Assembly: GCF_004011695.2 (NCBI RefSeq)
Contig: NC_082408.1
Location: 1,287,501-1,351,500, forward strand
Source: Ascochyta rabiei
Lineage: Eukaryota > Ascomycota > Dothideomycetes > Pleosporales > Didymellaceae
Direction: 5' to 3'
DNA length: 64,000 nucleotides
In this document: positions 51,535 to 61,492 of the stretch, one piece after another
Position numbering within the stretch: position 1 is the first letter of the stretch
Layout of the letters: each line of letters begins with the position of its first letter
The notes under the pieces: model-generated
What the model saw: the letters and a program-made list of their open reading frames with translations, nothing else
Database searches by the model: none
Told to the model about the DNA's origin: nothing
Program-made: the position numbers and the translations under genes

Positions 51535-53394
51535 ATGTCGGACGACGCTCAACACCCCAGATTCATGGGGCTTACAGGAAGACCGCTGAGTACAGCTGTG
51601 TCAGTCGTCGCTACTACGGGATTCCTTCTCTTCGGTTATGACCGTGAGTAAACCCCCCCCCCCCCCCCAGAAGGACGTGCGTTGATCCATGCACAGAGGG
51701 TGTGATGTCAGGAATCATTTCAGCCGCTCCTTTCAACGCCTACTTCCCTGAAATCCTGTATAACGAAACGTGGCAAGGCTTCGTGACTGCCATTTACGAG
51801 ATTGGTTGTCTGGCTGGCGCTATCACAATGCTTCTATACGGCGATACTCTTGGTCGTCGCAAAGCCATTACAACCGGTGCGATTGTTATGATCATTGGAA
51901 CGCTTATCCAGGTGACCCCGATCAAAGGACACCATGCCGGCGCACAGTTCATTTTGGGGAGAACAATCACTGTAGGGCCACTTCTTCTCCATGTGAATTT
52001 CTGCTGATACCGTATGCAAAGGGTGTCGGTAATGGCATGAACACAGCAACGATTCCGACCTACCAAGCAGAGTGCTCCAAGACCACCAATCGAGGGCTTT
52101 TGATCTGCATCGAGGGTGGTGTCATCGCTTTTGGTACATTGATCGCATACTGGACGGATTATGGCTGCTCGTACGGCCCTGATCAGCTCACCTGGCGTTT
52201 TCCGATTGCGTTCCAAATCGTGTTTGCTCTGATCATTCTGGTTGGTCCCATGCTCTTACCTGAGTCGCCCCGTTGGCTACTGAGCAAGGACAGGCACGAG
52301 GATGCAATCAAGGTCATTGCGGCACTCCGCGGACATCGGATGGACTCAGAGGAGACTCGTCTTGAAGCTCACATCATCATGGACTCGCTTCGTGCCTCTG
52401 GTCACAAGGGCGGCAACACACCATTCAGCGCGCTCTTCACCAACGGCAAAACGCAGCATTTCCGCCGTATGATGCTTGGGGCATCATCTCAACTCATGCA
52501 GCAGATCGGTGGCTGCAATGCAGTGATCTACTACTTCCCGATCTTGTTCGAGCGCTCGATTGGACAGACCCACGAGATGTCACTGCTGCTTGGCGGTATT
52601 AACATGATCGTCTACTCTATTTTCGCGACAACGTCTTGGTTCTTGATCGAGAGATGCGGCCGTCGTAAACTATTTCTTATTGGTACTGTTGGACAATGTG
52701 AGTTTCGCAGACTGGGCCCGTTTATGGATAGAGGAATTGACAACCTTCAGGCTTGTCAATGGTCATCGTTTTTGGAGCCCTGATCCCCGGCAATCCAAGC
52801 GCTGCCAAGGGTGCTGCCGTCGGTTTGTTCACGTACATTGCCTTTTTTGGAGCTACGTGGTTGCCTCTTCCCTGGCTATACCCTGCAGAAGTCAATCCTG
52901 TTAAGACACGGGGCAAGGCAAACGCTGTCTCGACGTGTACAAATGTAAGAACAGTCATGTGAAGAGAGTAGTGGCGCTTGCTAACCAAGATCTAGTGGCT
53001 GTTCAATTTTTTCGTGGTGATGATCACACCTATCTTGATTAAAAACATCGGTGAGTAATCACCCACGGAGAGCGAGGGTGTAGACTGATAGGACCCAGGC
53101 TGGGGTACATACCTCTTCTTTGCCCTTGTCAACGCGTGCTTCCTCCCCTTCATCTATATCTACTACCCAGAGACAGCAAGACGTTCACTTGAGGAGATCG
53201 ACTTGATCTTCGCTAAAGGCTACGTAGAGAATATGAACTATGTCAAGGCTGCCAAAGAATTGCCCTATCTGGACGAGCATGGTATCGAGCAGATGCAGCG
53301 TCAATACGGCTTCTTTGACGAAGACGATGCCGGCCTGGAGGTTCTTGGCGAGAAACAAGGGCATGGCATGGTATCTGAAGCCGTGAAACCGTGA
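51535..53394 (+). CDS. MFS sugar porter
   Basis: Six exons (51535-51643, 51697-51971, 52022-52697, 52751-52944, 52996-53050, 53099-53394) give 534 residues; all introns are 48-53 nt. Sugar-porter signatures are clear: FGYDQGVMSGI in the first span, YGDTLGRRK, GRTIT joined to GVGNGMNTATIPTYQAE across a splice, PESPRWLLSKDR, QLMQQIGGCNAVIYY and the closing PETARRSLEEID. Twelve hydrophobic spans are expected. The central QxxGxNxxxYY-type block suggests a hexose or related polyol/sugar as substrate, but specificity cannot be assigned. The first intron contains 16 consecutive C (51653-51668). No metabolic gene adjoins it. Confidence 0.93.
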
Positions 53395-54201
53395 GCACGA
53401 CGGAAGCAGGCAGCTATGCTGGTGAGAGGAGCGTGGCTTGTGCACTACCAGCTGTGCGCAACTGGACGGGTGTTTGATAGCTGGTCGCGAAAACGAATCG
53501 CGTTAGCAGCGCCATACGTCTGTCTAAGTGTGAGGAAGAAACGTTTGAGCTTAGATAATCCGTACTCCTCTCGGTATTGAATCAGAAGCTTAGCCTAACC
53601 CTGTGAAGTTGGGAACGTGACGTGCCTGAAAGGTACCGTGGTGGAGAGAAGACGCGCTTGCAACCGGGGATTTCCGGCAGCGTCAGGAAAAGGGTGTCCA
53701 CGGGCCGTCCGTAAGCGGACAGCAGCAAACCGGCTGCTTCCGGGGCCGACGATGCCGAGATACAATATGAGCATGATGTGCAGGTGATGTGTCAGCTGCC
53801 GTGGGTGTTGCAAACGTCATGGCTCCAAAATGGCTGACAGGGCTGCTCTGATAGGCTGTAGCCATGGCTGTTTGTGGCTGCCAAACCAACGTGCACGTTC
53901 GAAACCCCGAGCAAGGACTAACAGTCCCCCGCGGCAGATCATGACCCGCGACCCTGCGCACCGGCGAACCCCTCAACATCCCCAACACCCCCATTCACTG
54001 AGACTTGGACCACACCACGCTGCTGTACACGCCAACGCCCGTGACCACACGCGAGACGACGGTACGCTGCCCCACCCACGGCCGCTCTGTCGCGACAGGC
54101 CAAACGGTGAACGCCGCGCGGCGCGGGACCGGCAGCGAAAGTACGAACGGCGGACGGCGGACGGCGGACGGCAACACCCACCACCAACTGTGGATGCCAG
54201 C
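53395..54201. other. intergenic region, sugar transporter to ATG101
   Basis: About 0.8 kb with the transporter 3' flank and the ATG101 promoter. A CGGACGGCG-type direct repeat lies at about 54150-54172. Long GC-rich ORFs on the minus strand are shadows. Confidence 0.5.
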
Positions 54202-54923
54202 ATGGAGCAACGCCGGCGACCCGAGTACAACCTCGACATTTTCGCGGATCTGGCATGCGTGAAGGATGTCGTCAAGGGTGCGTGCGTCCATGTGCTCCCC
54301 CGCTTTCCCTCCGTCCGAGCGCCGATACCCTCCTCTGGCACCCGTAGCTGACGTTCGCCGCAGCCATCCTGCACACCATCTTCTTCCACCGCTACTTCAC
54401 CTCGATATCGCCCCTCACCCGCGACCTGCTCGACCTCACGCTGCCCGCCATCGACGACGTGGACCTGGAGACGCTGATTGACCAGCGGACCATAGCCCTG
54501 GTGCGAGCGATCGATAGCGCACACCAGCCAAGAGGAAGAGGCCAGCTGGTCGTGCAGTTCTTCGAGAAGAAGCGCAGGAAGACGTACTTCTTTGGCAAAG
54601 CAGACGAAGATGTCTGTTGGGAGCAGTGGACCTTGGACGTTACGCTTGCTCAGCCCAGGACCGAGGCTGGTACCTGCCAACCCTCTCCCGCTCCACCCCG
54701 TGCCTCCGCTGACTGACATTCGCCAGACGTCATCAAGGTCCGCCGCGCCATGACTAAGTCGCTCGAGAAAGCCGCACACAAGATCATTGGCATCGTGAAC
54801 CGCGACAAGGACCACATCCCTCCCATCACAACCACCGACGCAAATCCTTTTCCCTACCACATTATCGTGAATCCCAAACCTGTCCCCGAGAACGACTGGC
54901 GACCGCGCATCGGCCTGTTCTAG
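54202..54923 (+). CDS. ATG101: autophagy-related protein 101
   Basis: Exons 54202-54277, 54364-54669 and 54727-54923 (introns 86 and 57 nt) encode 192 residues, the size of fungal Atg101. The HORMA-fold protein partners with Atg13 in the Atg1 kinase complex of fungi that, unlike budding yeast, lack Atg29/Atg31. Recognisable parts are EYNLDIFADLACVKDVVKAIL across the first splice, TIFFHRYFTSI, QLVVQFFEKKRRK, the Trp-containing ADEDVCWEQWTLDV, and the C-terminal FPYHIIVNPKPVPENDWRP. The ACGCTT..GAGGCTG donor and CGCCAG acceptor of the second intron are set by the reading frame (TEAD-VIKVRRAM). Length and motif order make the call firm. Confidence 0.9.
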
Positions 54924-55762
54924 ATACTTTCGAGTAGTGGGGGCGGGGTACACTGTCTGTATATATCTGACACGACAACACAACACGACACGACACGACA
55001 TGGATAGAGGCGCTTCAACACCATTTGCGCAATGTTGCAATGCTGTCACTACAGGTGGTGATACCTAAAAGAGACGGAAACACTTACGAGTTCGAGTGGT
55101 CATTGTCCGCGCCCCGGAACGCGGCACCACCTCCATCTACCCTTTCTCTATAAAAGTCTAACAAATGTGCTCTTAATTGTACAGTGTCCGCTCAGTCGGA
55201 CAAACGCACACTAGACATCGCTACGGCTCATGCGACCTTGTCACCTCGTCGTTGTCCATTCGTTTGAATGCTGTTTTTCTTCTCATGACCGCCGTAGCTA
55301 CACAAGATACCCCTTTCCCCAATCAAATCATGCTCATTTCTATATCGGACTGCCCTATGCACGCAGTTCTCGGTTCTGTTGCAATATCGCCGCGTTTATT
55401 CTTCATGCGTCGTGGGCTCGCTTAGTGGCCTGGCAAGTCGTGAATGAGAGCATATCAGTGTTGCACGGCAAAATTGGGATGGGTAAAACATAGTCTGTTC
55501 GAGGCAGGCAGCTACTACTCAAACCCAAGCATCGTGCAATTCGTCAACAAGCACGGATTGGCGCACGGATTGGCACACGAATATTCTGGTTCAACCGCCT
55601 CGCAGAGGACGCTGCGTCACGACTGTGGCACATGGCCGCTAGATCCAAAGAGCCCTTCTTCTTCCTTTCCCCTTGGTAAGTCTCCACAGCCACCTTGCAT
55701 TTCGCACAAGAAGCTCCAAGAACGACACGTGACCTGTTTCTCTCCTCGAGATCTTCCAAGCC
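54924..55762. other. intergenic region with CACGA microsatellite
   Basis: A CACGA-type pentamer array lies at about 54970-55000 just after ATG101. The rest has no supported gene; its right end contains a third, frame-shifted copy of the repeat found in the neighbouring secreted ORF (about 55740-55775 on the minus strand). Confidence 0.5.
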
Positions 55763-55993
55763 TCAATCCTGCTCAGCACGCTTGCTGATTTTCCAAACCT
55801 CGTTCTGTTCTACAGCGTTGTCGCGCTTGGCGATCTTCTTGTGATTTAAATGAGCATGGAACACTGAACTCTGCAAAGCCCTGTAAGTCACGCACCAGGC
55901 TTCATCTTGCTTCGTGGCCTCGGCACGAGGGAGCAGGGGAAGCGTCACAGCCTGGGCTCCGAAAGCAACAACAAACGACTTGGAGAAGAGCAT
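55763..55993 (-). CDS. small secreted protein with Kex2-type repeats (candidate peptide precursor)
   Basis: The ORF of 76 codons begins with a good signal peptide (MLFSKSFVVAFGAQA) and then repeats a short unit that ends in a dibasic site: KQDEAW..KIAKR, EQNEVWKISKR, and, just past the stop and one base out of frame, EQD/EAWKISRR. The first unit is interrupted between W and K by 57 nt; a GTGACT..CACAAG segment there could be a 54-nt intron (55835-55888), joining EAWC to KIAKR. Secretion plus KR/RR-terminated repeats is the pattern of Kex2-processed peptides such as pheromone precursors and fungal RiPPs; which of these, if any, is unknown. The downstream +1 shift suggests partial decay. Small size limits confidence. 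Confidence 0.5.
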   Translation of the reverse strand: MLFSKSFVVAFGAQAVTLPLLPRAEATKQDEAWCVTYRALQSSVFHAHLNHKKIAKRDNAVEQNEVWKISKRAEQD

Positions 55994-56593
55994 CGTCTCA
56001 TATGTGATAAATTAGCAATCAACGGTCTATTCCTGATCCCTGCGTTGCCGAATGATGCTCATGTTCTGTGTCACATTGGCTCAACCGCATGAAAGTATGC
56101 CTTCGTGCTACCACCAGATTTCGGAATTTATATCTTTATATCGGAATGTAGTTAATTAATTAATTAATAAGTTTAACGTCCTGTGTAAGTCTAAGACTAT
56201 ATAAGACAAGAGTAGTTAAGCTACTCTAGTAATTTAAGGAGCGTGTTTGTGTAAGGGGATAGTAAATATATGTTTACAGTCCTATAGTAAGAGCCTATAC
56301 TCTAGGAAGTAAATAGAGGATCTTAGGTATCTATTATTTATTATAGGTACTACTTACGTATACCTACTTTAGGTTCTAAAATAAAAGCTAGAGTAGCTAT
56401 AATTCCTTAGTTTGTGTGTAGTAGTAGGGTTATTATAAGCCTTTATCCTTATAGGCTGTCTTATATTATATCTCTTATATCTCTATATACTCTATAGCTT
56501 AGTAGTAGGTGTTATATTATTTATATATAGCTATAGATATATCTATATTTATATACCTTCTATATATTATATAGGTATGCTTTATTATATTTA
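55994..56593. other. transition into AT-rich RIP-mutated block
   Basis: From about 56110 the composition changes sharply to AT-rich with TA-rich words, starting near GTTAATTAATTAATTAATAAG (56151). No gene is visible. It is probably an older RIP-mutated repeat or the flank of the retrotransposon that follows. Confidence 0.6.
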
Positions 56594-56924
56594 TTTAATA
56601 TAAAATAATTTAAAAAAGTAAGTAATACAACTACAAATATAAAAACTAAGAGAACACTTCTTAAATAAACTATAGTTAACAAAGAAATTATAACATAAAC
56701 TATTTCTAAGTAGATATAGTTAAAGCTATAATAGAAGCTACAGATGTCTTAAAATACTTATAAGCCTAGTAAATAGGTATAACACACCTAATAAACTAAA
56801 TTAAAACATTACCTAAGCTCTACTAGTCCTAACTAAGTCTAGAAAGAGAATAGAAGTTAAGGAATAGAAGAAATACACAAATTTTGTAATAAAAACCTTA
56901 TAGTTAGGAGTAACCTATTATTTA

Positions 56925-57015
56925 TTACACTAGCGCATCTCTAACTAGATACATTACTAGCTAATACACATTATCTAAGATTAGTAAGCCTATGCTACCA
57001 ACAGCGCTAGTGTAA
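56925..57015. mobile_element. possible 91-bp MITE
   Basis: TTACACTAGCGC at 56925 and GCGCTAGTGTAA ending at 57015 form terminal inverted repeats flanked by TA on both sides. The element is non-coding. Its small size makes chance or a hairpin relic possible. Confidence 0.45.
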
Positions 57016-57174
57016 TAAATTATTCTAAACTAACTTTTTAACACCTTGCTTGCAATCGTGCTAAAACGCGTTTTTTAAGGTTTCTTCTCTTATACCAGAA
57101 CAAACCTAGTAAGACTTAGTATAAAAAAAACTATAAGATTATAATACTCTAAGTATAAGAGTACTAAAAATAGA

Positions 57175-57400
57175 TCTAAAACACTAAGTGTTTCACTAAG
57201 GGGTAATCTAAAACCGGATCTAGCCCTATCTAAAACTATATCTAGGCCTGTCTAAAAAACCAGATCTAGGCCTATCTAAAACTAGATCTAGGCCTATCTA
57301 AAACTAGATCTAGGCCTATCTAAAACTAGATCTAGGTCTACCTAAAACTAGATCTAGGCCTATCTAAAAACTAGATCTAGGCCTATCTAAAACTATAAAG
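57175..57400. repeat. about 23-bp tandem repeat (TCTAGGCCTATCTAAAACTAGA-type)
   Basis: About eight tandem units with the words AGATCTAGGCCTATCTAAAACT lie between the left LTR-like segment and the nested transposon. The units contain RIP-type changes and the first ones are more divergent. Confidence 0.8.
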
Positions 57401-57446
57401 GATAAATACAGCTCTCCCTCTGTAGTTACAAAACCAATTTTAACTA

Positions 57447-59279
57447 ACGTGTTTTACTAGTAAGCGGCCAACACTAGTATCCGGCCAACTCTACTAAAAC
57501 CAGCCTAACTTAGCGTGCAATTACTCTACAACCACGCAGTTAAATTAAGTAAGGTTTTAAAGCATAATAGATTAGATAGCTCTATATTAAGTCCTGTTGT
57601 AGCCTTGTACGTGGCATTTGCTACACGTTGGTAGTGCTTACTAACGCCGTAGGGCAGCGTCAACCTAGGCCTCCTCCTTAACTACATTATTAGCCTATAA
57701 GACTAGTAATTAAGCTTTCTTAACCTATAGAGCTCCCCTCCGTGCTATATACTGTCTACGCTTTTAATACTTATATTACTAGTGTTAATTTAAAGCACGT
57801 AGCTTAGTATTCTCCTAAGTTAAGATTATTGCTGACTACATTGCAAGCTAACAACCCTTAACAAGCTAGAATATAGCTTAACTAGTTAGACTCTATAACT
57901 AACGCTTAAGGAGATCTTATATAAGGTAAGCTTACTGCTAAAGCTAGTTAACTGTACGCGGTGTCTCTGCTATCTACAGCCCTACTGGTCCTACTGCTGT
58001 CCCTAGTAGTAATAGTGTTCTAATAACAGTAAGGCATAACAGGACACGCTCTAGATTGAATGGGATAAGCCCTGTTACTTAAAATCCAGCCTTAATATTG
58101 CTCTCTAATAGAGTAGTTAGTCTAATCCTTAAGTACATCTATAGGAAGTTAAGCTTATTAACATAGAAGATGCTTTAGCAGGTAAGCTTAGACACCTTAT
58201 GTCTATACACTACCTTAAGAGAAGAGTAGCAGCTAACGTCTAGTAGCTGGAGAAGGTGTAAGGTGTAAGGAGGTATACAGAGGGTAATAATCATATTGTT
58301 CTTATAGTACTAATTAAACTTAGGTGTAGCGTAGCTGCTGTAACTGTTAAGAATAAGTAGCTAATAAGCACCTAATAAGCGAGTCTGTGTGTGCCTGTTA
58401 AAGTGCTTTACCTAGTTAAGGCCTAGCTTATCTATTGTCTAGCCGTTGTTACTAACAGCAACAGTCTAGTTAGGTAGGAGGTCTTAATACTAGCTAGCCT
58501 AGTAGAGCTTCCCTGCTAGTATAAGGAAGGGTAGGATAGACTAACCTAACGCGTTAATACACTTAATTATTATTACCTACTTACAATTACCTAGCTAAAT
58601 AACAGTAGCGCGTCTAACTATGTTAGAGCTAGTAACAACCTTAGACGTTAAGGCAACACCTATTATAAACCTAGTCTTATTAAAGTTATAGATGTCCTTA
58701 TTAGGTATCCTATATGTAAGGCGTGTCTCCTCTACTAGCCTAAACCACGTGCTAATCCTAATAGGATCTTTACAGCGTGCCCTTTATAAATAGAATTTCC
58801 TATTCTACTTTATCTAGAGTTCTGGCTAGCGCTTAATAAAGCGTGCTACCTAGTTCTTGCCTAGCAAAGGAGGAGGAGGATTTTAGCTGTAGGCAGTAAG
58901 GAGAGTATCTGCTATTTATCGCACATTAATAATCTAGGGTAGAAATCCACAACAATTAAGGTCTAAGATCCACTAAATAAGGGACTGCTCTTTAACAGGG
59001 CTAAGCTTAAGGTTAACAGACGTTGTTGCGTCTTTTAACTTAATGCCCTAGAGGCGGCAGCGGAGCGTTGTACGAGGTACCTAGTAGAGTAAAGCAGCCC
59101 TATTTTTTAACTAAACGCGTCCTAATTTAACGGCAGAGGTAGTAAGAAGGCATCTACCCTCTGTAAGGGAGGCTTAAGTACGTTGTAGTTAAGCCATTAC
59201 AGTTAGGATAAAAGAAGTTTAACGCGTTTTAGTAGGGTTAGCCGAATACTAGTATTGGCTGCTTACTAGTAAAACACGT
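57447..59279 (-). mobile_element. second-family Fot1/pogo-like transposon, RIP-degraded
   Basis: Terminal inverted repeats of about 54 bp begin ACGTGTTTTACTAGTAAGC at 57447 and end in the inverted form at 59279, flanked by TA (57445-57446 and 59280-59281). The element is 1833 bp. The minus strand near 58640-58870 encodes a Fot1-type transposase segment with RIP changes: LGKN*VARFIKR*PEL, ISTWFRLVEET and KDIYNFNKTRF, where family members have W or Q at the stops and DETGF in place of NKTRF. It is unrelated at the ends to the 2129-bp family and interrupts the 5' part of the retrotransposon. Confidence 0.85.
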
Positions 59280-59327
59280 TATTACTTCTACAACTATTAC
59301 TTCTAATTTTTATAGTTTATAAGCCTG

Positions 59328-59413
59328 GCGCACTATTACCTAAGCAACATCTAAACTAATTATCTCTTAATTACAGAACACTATTACCTAAACAACATCT
59401 AAACTAACTGTTT
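59328..59413. repeat. direct repeat, two copies of about 31 bp
   Basis: CACTATTACCTAAGCAACAT.. at 59328 recurs at about 59383 with one visible G/A change. It lies between the nested transposon and the gag-like region. Confidence 0.7.
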
Positions 59414-61058
59414 TCTTAATTAACACCTCTTAGAGTTAAAAACAGAATAAATTTACAACTTTAAAATTAAAAATGTTAGATTCTCTTAAAATTAAAAAGC
59501 TCTCTAGCTAAGCCATTTACGAATTCTAGAGCAACTAAATAATAGCTATTCTTAGTACTAAGATCTCTATAATACTAGTTATAATAATAATAATAAGCCT
59601 ATTATTATCCTAACTACTATAGATAGAAAGGTAAAAGTATATATTATACTTAGTTATAAGAAAGGCCCTAGTATATAAATTTAAAAGTGTACTACTACTA
59701 TAGATTGCTAGATTATACTAGCAAATCTATACTCTCTAAAAGGATTTTTAGCTAAATTTCTTCTATTAAAAGAATTCTTTAAATCCTATCTCTAGAACTT
59801 TAATTTAATAGAAACTTTCCTAAGCAAAATTAAATATCTTAATAATAATTTAAGCTTAAAAGGAATTTAATTACCTAAGTAAGTAGTACTTACTTATATA
59901 CTTAACAATCTAACTATAAATTATAAGAGATATATTACTATTATTACCTAATCCTTTTGTTAGAATTTAGATGAAATAAATATAAAAACACTATTTCTAA
60001 TTCAATTAATAAATCCTGTTGCTAAATAAGTACTAAAAAAGTACTCTACTAAATAAAACATAAACTATACTAAAAGAATAAGGTTATAAAGTAACGCTAT
60101 TATAATAAATATAAAGAAAATACGCATTAAATAAGCAGTTACTAGTTTCTTACTCTAGAGAAGAAACCTAATTAGTTTAAAACTAGATATACCTATAATT
60201 CTATTTAACAATTACCTAATCTAGCTAAAAATATAGCAGAAAAAAGGGTTAAAAAAGAATAAGATTAAGCTCTCTTATCTCTAGATTAAATAGATCTAGA
60301 TTTACTAGGGGATTTAGATAATAAGGTATATTATAATAATAACCTACAGTTTAGTTTAACTAAAGCTAACTTAATACTAGATTTAGAAAGTACTTAGCAT
60401 TCAAGATGCAATAGGTTACTATTTTTAGAAGGTAGTTTAGTAGATAAAGTAACTAAATTAGGCTAGGGTAATAATACTACTATTAATGCTGTAGCTATTA
60501 GAAAGTTATACTTTATAGTAAATAATACAAAAATTATACTAAATATTTACATCTTTATACTAAGTTTCTCTATAAACCTTTTGTTTATTTAAAAATTAAT
60601 AGAAAAAGACTTTAAAGCAAACTTTACAAAGGAAGAAGCTATCTTAATAAGAGATAATCTAGTTATTAAAGCTAAGTACGCTTATAACATGTATATACTA
60701 GACCTTATAAATAAGATTATTATTAAAGATAGCTTTATAGATAATTTAAACTATAAGAACTATATACTCTACTTAGATCCTAACAAATCTAATATAGAAA
60801 AGCTAGAACTATATTATAATAGATTTAGATATAAAAGTGTAGATACTATAAGTAAACTACTTATTATTAAAATACTATAAAATTATAGTTTTAAATGTGT
60901 AGCATGTATACAGGCAAAACAAACTAATAATAAATTAAGAGTAATAATAGATAAACCTACTATTTATCTATAAAAAGTAGTAATAGATATTTATAGACCT
61001 ATAACCTCTAGTTTAAAAGTAGGATATAGATATATTATCTTCTTTCTAGATAGTGCTA

Positions 61059-61492
61059 ACGTACTCTATAGGCAAGTCGGACACACAGGTAAGTTAGACA
61101 CTTAAATTTACACTAAAAATTACAATTCTTACACCTTAATATCTCTACAACCACAAAATAAAATTGTCTAGAAATTTAAACTCTATGCTACATCTATATA
61201 AAAATAAAGAGTCTAGAAGTACTAAGCTCTATTATAAATACATATAGAGGTATTAAAAAGTATACTAAAATAATCTCTATATTTTATATCTTACTTACTA
61301 AATTTTATATTAATAGGAGGAAAGCTAAGCGCTTCTATAGTCTTTATCTTTATATACATGCAGCGTAGTATATTAATTTTTAAATAATTTTATCGTGTCG
61401 TTATAGAGATATTAAGGTTTAAGAATTGTGATTTTTGGTGTAAATTTAAGTGTCCGACTCGCCTGTGTGTCCGACTCGCCCGTAGAGTACGT
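61059..61492. mobile_element. 434-bp MITE with ~90-bp terminal inverted repeats
   Basis: The ends (ACGTACTCTATAGGCAAGTC at 61059; inverted copy ending TAGAGTACGT at 61492) are inverted repeats for about 90 bp and are flanked by TA. There is no coding capacity. Removing the element and one TA restores the integrase frame of the host retrotransposon (LDSA joined to TRKLS), which fixes the boundaries. The right terminal repeat is less RIP-mutated than the left (GGGCGAGTCGGAC against GGCAAGTCGGAC). Confidence 0.85.

Noticed and set aside
53973..55049. Minus-strand ORF of 358 codons
   Set aside because: It covers the exons of ATG101 on the opposite strand; ATG101 has family motifs and splice sites, the ORF has none.
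60689..60880. Free-standing 63-codon gene in the AT-rich block
   Set aside because: It is the surviving pre-integrase stretch of the RIP-degraded copia element, in frame order with its neighbours.
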